Part shown: piece by piece, positions 54,195-64,000 of the stretch
How the letters are laid out: the number at the start of each line of letters is the position of its first letter
Position numbering within the stretch: position 1 is the stretch's first letter
Source: Ascarosepion bandense
Lineage: Eukaryota; Mollusca; Cephalopoda; Sepiida; Sepiidae
Direction: 5' to 3'
DNA length: 64,000 bases
Assembly: GCA_037127315.1 (NCBI GenBank)
Contig: JBBBDQ010001935.1
Location: forward strand, 3,735,001 to 3,799,000
Program-made: the position numbers and the translations under genes
Notes under the pieces: generated by a model
What the model saw: the letters and a program-made list of their open reading frames with translations, nothing else
The model's database searches: none
Told to the model about the DNA's origin: nothing

Positions 54195-56556
54195 CGGCCA
54201 GGAAATTCCAACTAAAATCAAATTCGTCCCCCTGGTTATCACCCACTTGCTCGGCCGACATTGCCCACCGGAACCATTTCTTCCGGCTCTATCGAAGCTG
54301 CTCGTCGAACCAAAACAGGCGCCTTTTCGCCTCAGCACGGAACACGTGTAAAAAACGAAGCTAAGAGGGCGTTTGCTACCAGAATGAGGCAACGCATAGC
54401 ATCCTCTAAGTTTGGCTCCAAAGATTACTGGCGTCTCTGCAAAGGCGTGCTCAACAAGAACAAGACTTCAATACCCCCACTAATCAATGAGTTTGAAGTT
54501 CTCACCTACCCAGCGGACAAGGCTGAATGCTTTGCCCGTAGATTCTCCACCAATTCGACACTGGACTCGTTAGGAATACCTACACCAGACTTCCCACTCA
54601 GAACTAAGGCTCAACTAAATAACGTCCACATTACACCCTCACTGGTCGCCAAGGTAATTGCACAACTTGACCCACACAAAGCGAGCGGCGGTGACGGAAT
54701 CCCAGTCATAGTATTGAAGAAATGTGCCCCCAGAACTCTCCTCTGTCCTCTCTAAACTCTATAACCTCTGCCTATCTGCTTACTGTTTTCCTGCCTGTTG
54801 GAAGTCCTCCTGTGTAGTTCCTATATTTAAGATTTCTGGCGAACCCTCAGACCCCGCCAATTACTGTCCTATTAGCCTCCTTCCGATCTTTGGCAAAGTT
54901 TTCGAAGCCATTATCAACGCCGAGGTGATTCAGCATCTCACGGCCAACAGGCTTCTCTCTGACAAACAGTACGGGTTTCGCTTCACCAGGTCTACTGCTG
55001 ATATGCTAACGACCATTACCGAGTACATATACCGGGCACTTGACAAGAATGGCGAAGCCCGAACCGTTGCCTTGGAGATCTCCAAAGCGTTCGACAGGGT
55101 CTGGCATGCTGGCCTCTTGTGCAAACTGCGGAGCTACGGGATAACTGGACATCTGTTTGACCTCATCCAGTCATTCCTCTTTAACCGCACATTGAAGGTG
55201 GTATTAAATGGGCATGCCCCCAAAAAACTACCATACGAACGCGGGCGTCCCTCAAGGTTCTATCCTAGGTCCCACGCTCTTTCTGATCTACATTAATGAT
55301 CTCCCCGACGCCATTAGATCCCAAGTTGGCATGTATGCCGATGACACAACAATCTACTCTCGCATCGATCAAAAACCAGGTGTGGACGACAAAGTGAACC
55401 TCGCTGCCGTACTTGAAAAGGACCTCCAATCCGTAGTGGCCTGGGGTAGGAAATGACTAGTAAATTTCAATGCTTCTAAAACGAAGTTGTTATCAACTAA
55501 CCACCATAGACAATCGCATCTACCTCCAATTAGTATGGGGGAGGCTAGCCTCCCAGAGAGTAAAATACTACGCCTCCTTGGCCTTACACTTTCGGCGAAC
55601 CTCAAATGGAATGACTATATCGAATCCATTGCCAAATCTGCTGCTATAAAAGTCGGCTCTCTGTGCAGGGCCCGGAAGTTTTTCCCACCTGAATCTATTC
55701 TGCACATATACAAATCTACCATCCGCCCGTGTATTGAATATTTCTGCCATATCTGGTCGGGTGCCCCTGCTGCTCTCCTTGGGCTTCTTGACAAAATACA
55801 AAGGAGGATCTGGTTGATACTGACTTGACAGACCGGCTGCAACCACTCTCTCACCGGCGTGATGTGGCTTCCCTGTGCCTCTTCTACAAGTACTTTCATG
55901 GCTTCTGCTCCGATGAGCTTAGATCACTGGTGCCGCCTAAGTACGAATTTACACGAGATACTAGATTAGCAACTAGATCACACCCTTTTGCAGTTAAACA
56001 GATAAGATGTAACCGTAAATTCTACTCCAACAGCTTCTTTTCTCGCGCTTGCCGACTGTGGAACTCCCTTCTACAAGTCTGCTTTCCCGACAGCTACAAT
56101 CCCCCGGTGTTTAAATCTAGGGTCAATAGACACCTCCTATCACACTAACTCCCAATTATTCTCAGAACACTCTCATTTACCCAACCCTCATTCTCAGTAT
56201 CCCTACCCGCCTATCACCCACCCTCTGACATTTCCTATATTTAACCATTCTCGGTATCCCTACCCGCCTATCACCCACCCTCTGACATTTCCTATATTTA
56301 ACCATTCTCGGTATCCCTACCCGCCTATCACCCACCCTCTGACATTTCCTATATTGAAACATTCTAGGTATCCCTACCCGCTTATCACCCACCCTCTGAC
56401 ATTTCCTATATTTAACCATTCTCGGTATCCCTACCCGCCTATCACCAACCCTCTGACATTTCCTATATTTAATCATCCTTTCTCCACTCTATGTAGCCCC
56501 CTGCGCAGTAGTGGCGGTGACATGCCTTGCTTGGGGTGAAACGCTTATAAAAAAAA
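54195..56556 (+). pseudogene. J-LINE (jockey/CR1-like), longest copy
   Basis: Reverse transcriptase without its endonuclease (5' truncated). In order: linker (MRQRIASSKFGSKDYWRLCK near 54385), DPHKASGGDGIPVIVLKKCA (to 54730), a frameshift, CFPACWKSSCVVPIFKISGE, NYCPISLLPIFGKVFEAIIN, YGFRFTRSTADMLTTI and VALEISKAFDRVWHAGLL (55068-55120). There the usual ALD has become ALE, losing a catalytic Asp. A frameshift near 55222 is followed by [20 protein letters not shown] and [10 protein letters not shown] (catalytic pair kept). A TGA at 55454 replaces a tryptophan; the thumb follows, then a frameshift near 55823. C-terminus SLCLFYKYFHGFCSDELRSL to FKSRVNRHLLSH (56148). 3' UTR with a 57 bp tandem repeat, tail TGCCTTGCTTGGGGTGAAAC and A run. 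Source family of the stubs elsewhere. Confidence 0.85.
56190..56475. repeat. 57 bp tandem repeat in the J-LINE 3' UTR, 5 copies
   Basis: Units start at 56190, 56247, 56304, 56361 and 56418, each with GGTATCCCTACCCGCCTATC and ACCCACCCTCTGACATTTCC. Other J-LINE copies have a single unit here (for example 34850-34900 in reverse), so the expansion is specific to this copy. The 99-codon minus frame over it is an artefact of the 57 bp period. Confidence 0.9.
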
Positions 56557-57010
56557 ATATAAATAAATGTAACTGTAGAAACCCTATAGAGTGTCAGTTG
56601 GAAAACAGGTGCCTTACAGAATCCATAATTTATCAATGTACAATTTCTACTACTGAAAACCCTGGTAATATAATGAATTATATTGATCGTATTAAGAATT
56701 CGCTGAAAAAAATATTCATCAAATAAATTATTCATTTAATAATAATAAGTACAAAACAGAACATCGTTATTGAAATATTTTGGCATCTAAAAGAAACAAA
56801 TAAAACACCTACAATGAAATGGAAATGTAAAAAAAAAAAAAAAAAGAATATGTAAGTCTATAAATGACCCATGCCCATTGTGTCAATATGACAAAAATAT
56901 ATATTATTAAATTTCTTAAGAATAAAAATCTATTAAATCAACGTAATGAAATAAATGTCATATGTAAGCATTGTAAAATATTCACCTTAGAATATGGCTA
57001 AAAAAATTTT
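56557..57010 (+). pseudogene. Penelope-like element, GIY-YIG endonuclease relic
   Basis: Starts right after the J-LINE: NKCNCRNPIECQLENRCLTE, SIIYQCTISTTENPGN, YIDRIKNSLKKIF; a frameshift near 56705; FWHLKETNKTPTMKWKCKKK near 56780-56830; then in another frame PCPLCQYDKN and NKNLLNQRNEINVICKHC (to about 56975). The cysteine pattern CxC(6)C(5)CLT and the final CPLC...LLN.RNE...CKH are typical of the Penelope C-terminus. Confidence 0.75.
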
Positions 57011-57499
57011 CATAAAAGAATATCCATTAACTTACATAAGTCTGATAATTTGTTTTGTATTATAATATAATATTAATTAAATAGATATTAACATTTTCAC
57101 AAATTAAACGTTTATGAAAAATTGAGAGGAAAAGGCACTCTGAACTGATATAAAAATAGTATAATCATACGCAGAAATCCCTTTAAGTCAGATCAAAAAT
57201 ATAAAATGTTCTCTTTCTTTCTTTTTTTGTTTTTAAAAAATGCTGGGATACAGAGAAAGCTAAGACAAAAATCTTGTAACAAAAATGGATACACCGCACC
57301 GGAAGAGAACAGTCTAGACGATGGCTCAATTGACTAACACTTTCCCGTTAAGACTAAAAGAAGAAAACCTGTATTCCCCAAACATATGGCCTATATTTTC
57401 AAATTTAAAAGTTGAACTTCATTCTGATTAGTTAAATTAAACACACATAATTTTTTCTGTCTTTCCCCATCGATATCAACTCTTTAAATAACAGGCGTA
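57011..57499. other. AT-rich DNA between Penelope endonuclease and terminal sequence
   Basis: No coding; probably the 3' non-coding part of the Penelope-like element plus unrelated DNA. Confidence 0.4.
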
Positions 57500-57640
57500 T
57501 TGTTTTATACATTCAAATGTAAATCATTTTCACAACAATGAGGTAAAAATCACAACTGATGACGAGGTAAAAATCTCGAAATATTGAAATTTCTGTGTCG
57601 CAATGAAAATTAAATTAATTTTAAATAAAAAATAATTATA
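57500..57640 (+). mobile_element. Right terminal sequence of a Penelope-like element with hammerhead-like motif
   Basis: Inverted match of 54050-54165. Contains CTGATGA (57556-57562), CGAGGT-AAAA-ATCTCG (57563-57578), AAA, and GTGTCGC (57595 onward). A helix forms after CTGATGA as in hammerheads, but the pairing uses the G expected to start GAAA, or else needs a bulged C. Motif real, activity doubtful. Confidence 0.45.
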
Positions 57641-57769
57641 ATTATATTATGCTTTATGATATATGTTGTATTGAGCGCTTTTTTTAAAAAAAATCGATAT
57701 CTTCTGTCTTCTTAATTCCTGTTCTTTTATTGAACTCGGAATTCTAAAACTGTTCATTCTCTTCACCTG

Positions 57770-57770
57770 G

Positions 57771-57806
<36 letters not shown>

Positions 57807-57867
57807 TAAAAATAACTATATATATATACATATATATATATATCTTAAAAATAACTTTATATATATA

Positions 57868-57898
<31 letters not shown>

Positions 57899-57984
57899 CT
57901 TAAAAATAACTTTATATATATACATATATATATATATATCTTAAAAATAACTTTATATATATATATATATATATATCTTAAAAA

Positions 57985-58041
<57 letters not shown>

Positions 58042-58053
58042 TAAAAGTAACTT

Positions 58054-58084
<31 letters not shown>

Positions 58085-58090
58085 TAACTT
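57770..58090. repeat. (TA)n with TCTTAAAAATAACTT tandem units
   Basis: Seven TA runs separated by TCTTAAAAATAACTWTATA. Copy spacing about 30-60 bases. Confidence 0.9.
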
Positions 58091-58690
58091 TAATCCAAAC
58101 GGAAAAGTAGGAAAGTAAATCCCAAAAAAACCTTCCTTCCCGCTGTAACGCTAGACGAAGCCAAATTTTTCCCTTACATCTCTATCTAAGAGTAAAATCT
58201 TAAAAATAGACGTTTATTGCAAATCAAAATTTTTGGGTGACGTAAATTTCTTAGTTCTTAACCGTCTTTTTTTTTTTTTCATTTTTGAAAAAGTGTATGT
58301 TGCTGACGATACGTGAAATCTCTCTTAGGGATTTCATGTTGAAATGACCATACAACTACAATTTTGAACATTGAAAATTTATTTTATTTTTTATGTGAGG
58401 ATGTAAATGCCCTGCCACGTTTTCCATGAAGCATAATCGACCTATTTAAAGATCAATTACAATTTCAATCAAGGTAATAGTTTCTTTCAATTCCGTCGCC
58501 ATAATTCTATTATCTGGCAAATTATTTATGCCGTGGGCGTAAAAGTACTTATGATTTGTGTAAAAAAAACATCTGTGTTTTTCTTTTTTAGTCTGTTCCT
58601 GTGAACCATTTCCTTTTCAAAAATTGCTGTAAAATATGCGATGATGATAATCCAATCGAGCAAATGTCTATGTGTGGCGGAAAAAATCAG
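58091..58690. other. AT-rich, no gene seen
   Basis: Nothing recognised. Confidence 0.5.
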
Positions 58691-58702
58691 TAAATAATCC
58701 AT

Positions 58703-59020
58703 CAGTCAGTCAGTTAAGTGCCATACGTGATACACGCTTGGGCGATCATGTCTCGAAATAAACATGACTGACTAGGCAGAAGATTATTCCGCAGTAGGTT
58801 GCCATTGCTTTCTGCAGTAGACTGGTTGCCAACCAAGGCTATAGAACCCAATCTGTCCTGTTATTTGACCCATAACTGGAAGGAAGAGACGGATTAATAC
58901 CTTTCCCAATGGTATTTGCGCGTAAGTGAATGCAATGAATTTGGCTGGAATTCGAACTCGGCCCCCCGATTTACTCGTTCCGAGCCGATATATAATGCTC
59001 CACAACGCACATCCTTTCCA
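58703..59020 (-). mobile_element. SINE-A, full length, with target site duplication
   Basis: Flanked by the perfect 12-base repeat TAAATAATCCAT at 58691-58702 and 59021-59032. The element reads on minus from the head (CACAACGCACATCC on plus at about 59001-59014) to the CAGTCAGTCAGTTAAGTGCC end. Box B GTTCGAATTCC intact. It defines full element length, about 318 bp, and a young insertion. Confidence 0.95.
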
Positions 59021-59045
59021 TAAATAATCCATATCCAGCGATAAA

Positions 59046-59120
59046 ATGTTTTTAATCATTTCTCCCCAAACAAGGTAGTAAAGCCACTGTGACACAGGTG
59101 GTTATTAAGTGTGAAAAAAT
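59046..59120 (-). mobile_element. J-LINE tail stub
   Basis: TTAATCATTTCTCCCCAAAC, AAGGTAGTAAAGCCACTGTG: the last 70 bases of the family, in reverse. Confidence 0.55.
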
Positions 59121-59565
59121 AAAAAAATATTAGCAAATATAGATAAAGTCTATTTATTTATTAGATTGTTTATTTACAATAATAATTTTATATTTACAAC
59201 ATTCGAAAAACTGATGCATTATTTATCGTTACCCAATTTATAAAACAATAAAAGTGAAAACAATTTTTATTCTTAAATTTATAAATATTCCCTAAATTAT
59301 GAAAATATTTAAACTGTATAAAATCCTTATAACCTACCATTTTATAAAGTTTGAATCGATTGGCAATTAATCGATGTTTTACCAACCATTCCAATATATG
59401 ATAAATAGTGTTTATTATTTTGTTGTCAATTTTCAAGTACAAGAAGAGGTACAAATACACTTTCATGTGTTTATGCTTGATTACAATTTTAATCATTGCT
59501 TTTCAAAACAGTATACAATGCAAAAAAGTGACGGTAGTAAAATATTCCTTTTTATTACGAGCACG
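59121..59565. other. AT-rich, no gene supported
   Basis: Overlapping frames on both strands (59194-59496 minus, 59374-59611 plus) have tyrosine/isoleucine/asparagine-rich composition; no domain. Confidence 0.5.
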
Positions 59566-59928
59566 TACACTACCGGCCATAATTATTAGACCACCCAAGT
59601 TTTTCTTTTAAAAGAAATTATGTATTTCATACTATTTTTAGTATTTATTGCCAAGTGGATAATTCTAAATGAAAATAGAATGGTTCTTTTGATATTATTA
59701 CTTGGCAAATTTCTACAAGTCATAGAAGCAAATATGAACTCGTCCGAATCACCCTAAATTTTTTTCATTCTTTCATTGATGAAACTGCAATATAGGCAAT
59801 TATTAAATATTTATAAATTAATTTGATGCACTTGTTATTGTGCAGTAACAAAAGAACCATTTTATTTTCATTTACAATTATACACTTGTCAACAAGTACA
59901 AAAAATAGTAGGAAATAGATCGGTTTTT
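59566..59928. mobile_element. Tc1/mariner-like inverted-repeat element, right end lost
   Basis: Left end TACACTACCGGCCATAATTA, TTAGACCACCC: of the Tc1 type. An inner inverted repeat pairs 59624-59690 with 59850-59918 (TAAATGAAAATAGAATGGTT against AACCATTTTATTTTCATTTA). The right terminus is missing where the 5S/tRNA SINE begins at 59930. No transposase: a MITE. Confidence 0.6.
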
Positions 59929-59929
59929 G

Positions 59930-60048
59930 GATTACGGCCATATCACGTTGAATATATCGGTTCTCGCTCGATCACAGAAGTTAAGCAGCGGTGAGCCTAG
60001 TCAGTACTTAGATGGGTGACCGCATGGAGAATACCAGGTGCTGTAAGC
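59930..60048 (+). ncRNA. 5S rRNA-like module, second copy
   Basis: TACGGCCATATCACGTTGAA, CTCGATCACAGAAGTTAAGC, CAGTACTTAGATGGGTGACC, AGAATACCAGGTGCTGTAAGC. Collinear with animal 5S rRNA over its whole length. Followed, as at 7242, by GTTTAGTGACGGATGTGCGT and the SINE-A head. This copy is the founder-side neighbour of the 70 bp satellite. Confidence 0.8.
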
Positions 60049-60190
60049 GTTTAGTGACGGATGTGCGTTGTGGTGCAGTGGATATCGGCTCGGAAAGAGA
60101 AATCGGTAAGCCGAGTTCAAATGAATTCCAGGTGAATACCCTGCATTCACTTAAGCACTGGTACACTTGGGAAAGGTATTAACAATTCAA
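60049..60190 (+). mobile_element. SINE-A head joined to the 5S module, opening into satellite
   Basis: Box A TGGTGCAGTGG at 60070-60080 and a changed box B (GAGTTCAAATGAATTCC, with an internal duplication of AATTCC-like bases). After GCACTGGTACACTTGGGAAA the sequence returns to the box B point and repeats. Confidence 0.8.
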
Positions 60191-63100
60191 ATGAATTCCA
60201 GTTGAATACCCTGCATTCACTTAAGCACTGGTACCCTTGGGAAAGGTATTAACAGTTCAAATGAATTCCAGTTGAATACCCAGCATTCACTTAAGCACTG
60301 GTACCCTTGGGAAAGATATTAACAGTTCAAATGAATTCCAGTTGAATACCCTGGAATCACTTAAGCACTGGTACCCTTGGGAAAGGTATTAAGAGTTTAA
60401 ATGTATTCCAGTTGAATACCCTGCATTCATTTAAGCACGGACACCCTTGGGAAATGTATTAACAGGTCAAATAAATTCCAGCTGAATACCCTGCATTCAC
60501 TTAAGCACGGATACCCTTAGAGGAAAGGTATTGACAGTTCAAATGAATTCCATTTGAATACCCTGCATTCACTTAAGCACGGATACCCTTGGGAAAGGTA
60601 TTCATTTGAACTGTTAATACCTTTCCCAAGGGTACCAGAGTTTAAGTGAATGCAAAGTATTTAACTGGAATTCATTTGAACTGTTAATACCTTTCCCAAG
60701 GGTATCCGTTCTTAAGTGAATGCAGGGTATTCAACTGGAATTCATTTGAAATGTTAATACCTTTCCCAAGGGTGTCCGTGCTTAAATGAATGCAGGGTAT
60801 TCAACTGGAATTCATTTGAAATGTTAATACCTTTCCCAAGGGTACCAGTGCTTAAGTGAATGCAGGGTATGCAACTAGAATTAATTTGAACTGTTAATAC
60901 TTTCCCAAGGGTACCAGTGCATAAGTGAATGCTGGGTACTCAACTGGAATTCATTTGAACTGTTACTACCTTTCCCAAGGGTACCAGTGCTTAAGTGAAT
61001 GCAGGGTATTCAACTGGAATTCATTTGAACTGTTAATAACTTTCCCTAGGGTACCAGTGCTTAAGTGAATGCAGGGTATTCAACTAGAATTCATTTGAAC
61101 TGTTAATACCTTTCCTAAGGGTACCATTGCTTAAGTGAATACAGAGTATTCAACTGGAATTCATTTGAAATGTTAATACCTTTCCCAAGGGTACCAGTGC
61201 TAAATGAATGCAGGGTATGCAACTGGAATTCATTTGAACTGTTAATAACTTTCCCAAGGGTATCCGTGCTTAAGTGAATGCAGAGTATTCAACTGGAATT
61301 CATTTCAAATGTTAATACCTTTCCCAAGGGTACCAGTGCTAAATGAATGCAGGGTATGCAACTGGAATTCATTTGAACTGTTAATACCTTTCCCAAGAGT
61401 ATCCTTGCTTAAGTGAATGCAGAGTATTCAACTGGAATTCATTTCAAATGTTAATACCTTTCCCAAGGGTACCAGTGCTAAATGAATGCAGGGTATGCAA
61501 CTGGAATTCATTTGAACTGTTAATAACTTTCCCAAGGGTATCCGTGCTTAAATGAATGCAGGGTATTCAACTCGAATTCATTTGAACTGTTAATACTTTC
61601 CGCAAGGGTATCCGTGCTTAAGTGAATGCAGGGTATTCAACTAAAATTCATTTGAACTGTTAATACCTTTCCCAAGGGTATCCGTGCTTAAGTGAGTGCA
61701 GGGTATTCAACTGTTATTCATTTGACCTGTTAATACCTTTCCCAAGGGTATCCTTGAAATAACTATTGAATACCCTGCATTTACTTAAGCACTGTTACTC
61801 TTGGGAAAGGTATTAACAGTTCAAATGAATTCTAGTTGAATACCCTTCATTCACTTAAGCACTGGTACCGTTGGGAAAGGTATTAACAGTTCAAATGAAT
61901 TCCAGTTTAATACCCGGCATTCACTTAATCACTGTCAGCCTTCGGAAAGGTATTAACAGTTCAAACGAATTCCAGTTGAATACCCTGCATTCACTTAAGC
62001 ACTGGTACCCTAGGGAAAGTTATTAACATTTCAAATGAATTCCAGTTGAATACCCTGCAATCACTTTAGCACTGTCATCCTTGTGAAAGGTATTAACAGT
62101 TCAAATAAATTCCAGTTGAATACCCTGCATTCATTTAAGCAGGGATAACTTTGGAAAAGGTATTAACAGTTCAAATGAATTCCTGTTGAATACCCTGCAT
62201 TCATTTAAGCACTGGTAATTTGGGAAAGTTATTAACAGTTCAAATGAATTCCAGTTGAATACCCTGCATTCACTTAAGCACTGGTTCCGTTGTGAAAGGT
62301 ATTAACAGTTCAAATGAATTCCAGTTGAATACCCTGCTTTTACTTAAGCACTGGCCACCTCGGGAAAGGTGTTAACAGTTCAAATGAATTCCAGTTGAAT
62401 ACCCTTCATGCACTTAAGCACTGGTACCGTTGGGAAGGTATTAACAGTTCAAATTTATTCCAGTTTAATACCCTGCATTCACTTAAGCATTGTAAACCTT
62501 GGGAAAGGTATTAACAGTTCAAATGAAGTCCAGTTTAATACCCTGCATTCACTTAAGCACTTGTACCCTTGGGAAAGGTATTAACAGTTCAAATGAATTC
62601 CAGTTTAATACCTTGCATTCACTTATGCACGGATACCCTTGGAAAAGGTTTTAACAGTTCAAATGAATTCCAGTTGAATACCCTGCAATCATTTTAGCAC
62701 TGTTACACTTGGGAAAGGTATTAACAGTTCAAATAAATTCCAGTTGAATACCCTGCATTCATTTAAGCACGGATACCTTTGGAAAAGGTATTAACAGTGC
62801 AAATGAATTCCTGTTGAATACCCTGATTTCACTTAAGCACTGGTAACCTTGGGAAAGGTATTAACAGTTCACATGAATTCCACTTAAATACCCTGCACTC
62901 ACTTAGCACTCTGTACCCTTGGGAAAGGTATTAACAGTGAAAATGTATTCCAATTGAATACCCTCTATTCACTTAAGCACTTGTACTCTTGGAAAAGTTA
63001 TTAACACTTTAAATGCATTCACTTAAGCACGGACACCCTTGGGAAAGTTATAAATAGTTCAAATGAATTCCCGTTGAATAACGTGCATTCACTTAAGCAC

Positions 63101-64000
63101 TGGTAACCTTGGGAAAGGTATTAACACTTTAAATGAATTCCAGTTGAATACCCTGCATTCACTTAAGCACTGGGACCTTTGGGAAAGGTATTAACAGTTC
63201 AAATGAATTCCAGTTGAATACTCTGCATTCACTTAAGCACTGGGACCTTTGGGAAACCTATTAACAGTTCAAATGAATTGCAGTGGAATACCCTGCATTC
63301 ACTGAAGCACTGGTAACCTTGGGAAAGGTATTAATATTTAAAATGAATTCCAGTTGAAGCCTCTGCATTCAGTTAAGCACTGGTACTTTTACGAAAGGTA
63401 TTAACAGTTCAAATGAATTCCAGTTGAATACCCTGCATTCATTTAAGCACGGATAACCTTTGGAAAAGGTATTAACTGTTCAAATGAATTCCTGTTGAAT
63501 ACCCTGCATTTACTTAAGCACTGGTACCCTTGGGAAAGTTATTAACAGTTTAAATAAATTCCAGTTGAATACCCTGCATTCACTTAAGCACGGTTATCCT
63601 TGGAAAAGTTATTAACATTTCAAATGAATTCCAATTGAATACCCTGCATTTACTTAATCACTTTTACCCTTAGGAAAGGTATTAACAGTTCAAATGAATT
63701 CCACTTGAATGGCCTTCATTCACTTAAGCACTGGTACCCTCGGGAAATGTGTTAACAGTTCAAATGAATTCCAGTTGAATACCCTGCTTTTACTTAAGCA
63801 CTGGCAACCTCGGCAAAGGTGTTAACAGTTCAAATGAATTCTAGTTGAATACCCTTCATGCACTTAAGCACTGGTACCGTTGGGAAGGTATTAACAGTTC
63901 AAATGAAGTCCAGTTTAATACCCTGCATTCACTTAAGCAGTTGTACCCTTGGGAAAGGTATTAACAGTTCAAATGAATTCCAGTTGAATACCTTGCATTC
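60123..64000. repeat. 70 bp satellite derived from SINE-A, with an inverted block
   Basis: About 55 units of CAGTTCAAATGAATTCCAGT, TGAATACCCTGCATTCACTT, AAGCACTGGTACCCTTGGGA, AAGGTATTAA. Each unit equals the SINE-A stretch from box B to the GGGAAAGGTATTAA block. Direct orientation 60123-60601, reverse 60602-61757, direct again 61768-64000, where the window ends. Junction one is a hairpin: ACCCTTGGGAAAGGTATT facing AATACCTTTCCCAAGGGT. Units diverge by about 5-15 percent; the reverse block has its own subtypes (a higher-order pair at 61210-61500). Confidence 0.95.

Noticed and set aside
56177..56476. 99-codon minus-strand repeat protein
   Set aside because: Product of the 57 bp tandem repeat in the J-LINE 3' UTR on the antisense strand.
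60057..60122. Functional tRNA gene
   Set aside because: Boxes A and B are present but the stems do not close, and it is the head of a dispersed SINE.

Overview
This is a 64 kb piece of an AT-rich, intron-containing animal genome dominated by repeats. Three things point to a mollusc, most likely an octopus-like cephalopod: tRNA-headed SINEs and (TA)n/(CA)n tracts resembling what I recall of cephalopod genomes, a gasdermin-type first coding exon, and many decayed non-LTR retrotransposons. The species assignment is inference; no sequence search was run. There are no bacterial operons, CRISPR arrays or phage genes.

Host coding content that I can defend is small. A first coding exon of a gasdermin-family gene lies on the minus strand (27338-27768) with a good acceptor upstream and a GTAAGT donor downstream. 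A 112-base exon-like segment of an unknown gene lies on the plus strand (22203-22314). Two further open segments are weak candidates (8718-8966 minus, 29251-29403 plus). The 27.8-30.8 kb stretch is notably poor in repeats and may hold the upstream exon and promoter of the gasdermin gene.

The rest is mobile DNA. (1) SINE-A: tRNA-like head, about 300 bp, some 14 copies, two of them preceded by a 5S rRNA-like module. (2) SINE-B: another tRNA-headed SINE, two copies. (3) SINE-D: short elements sharing a 3' tail with a LINE, seen as monomers and head-to-tail dimers. (4) J-LINE: jockey/CR1-like LINE, best copy 54195-56556, many 3' stubs. (5) R-LINE: AT-rich RTE-like LINE, best copy 31560-32880. (6) One GC-rich, nearly intact RTE-like LINE at 35191-37838. 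(7) Penelope-like element remnants at about 33.5-34.0 and 56.5-57.6 kb. (8) Eight loci of a Helitron-like family (5' TC, 3' hairpin plus CTAG, inserted between A and T). (9) An hAT relic and small inverted-repeat elements.

Layout: 1-21 kb is nested LINE/SINE/Helitron debris, including a triplicated 377 bp segment at 16.6-17.7 kb. 22-31 kb contains the two exon candidates and a 350 bp inverted repeat. 31-34 kb holds R-LINE and Penelope remnants. 34.1-46.5 kb is a large 84-95 bp satellite array interrupted by the GC-rich LINE, a J-LINE stub and chimeric Helitrons. 46.5-60 kb is mixed repeats, a 42 bp minisatellite and the best J-LINE. From 60.1 kb to the end runs a 70 bp satellite that appears to be an amplified internal piece of the 5S/tRNA SINE, with an inverted block in the middle.

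The genes do not form a pathway. The main biological story is repeat evolution: a SINE turning into a satellite, Helitrons capturing each other's ends, and a fresh GC-rich LINE landing in a satellite.
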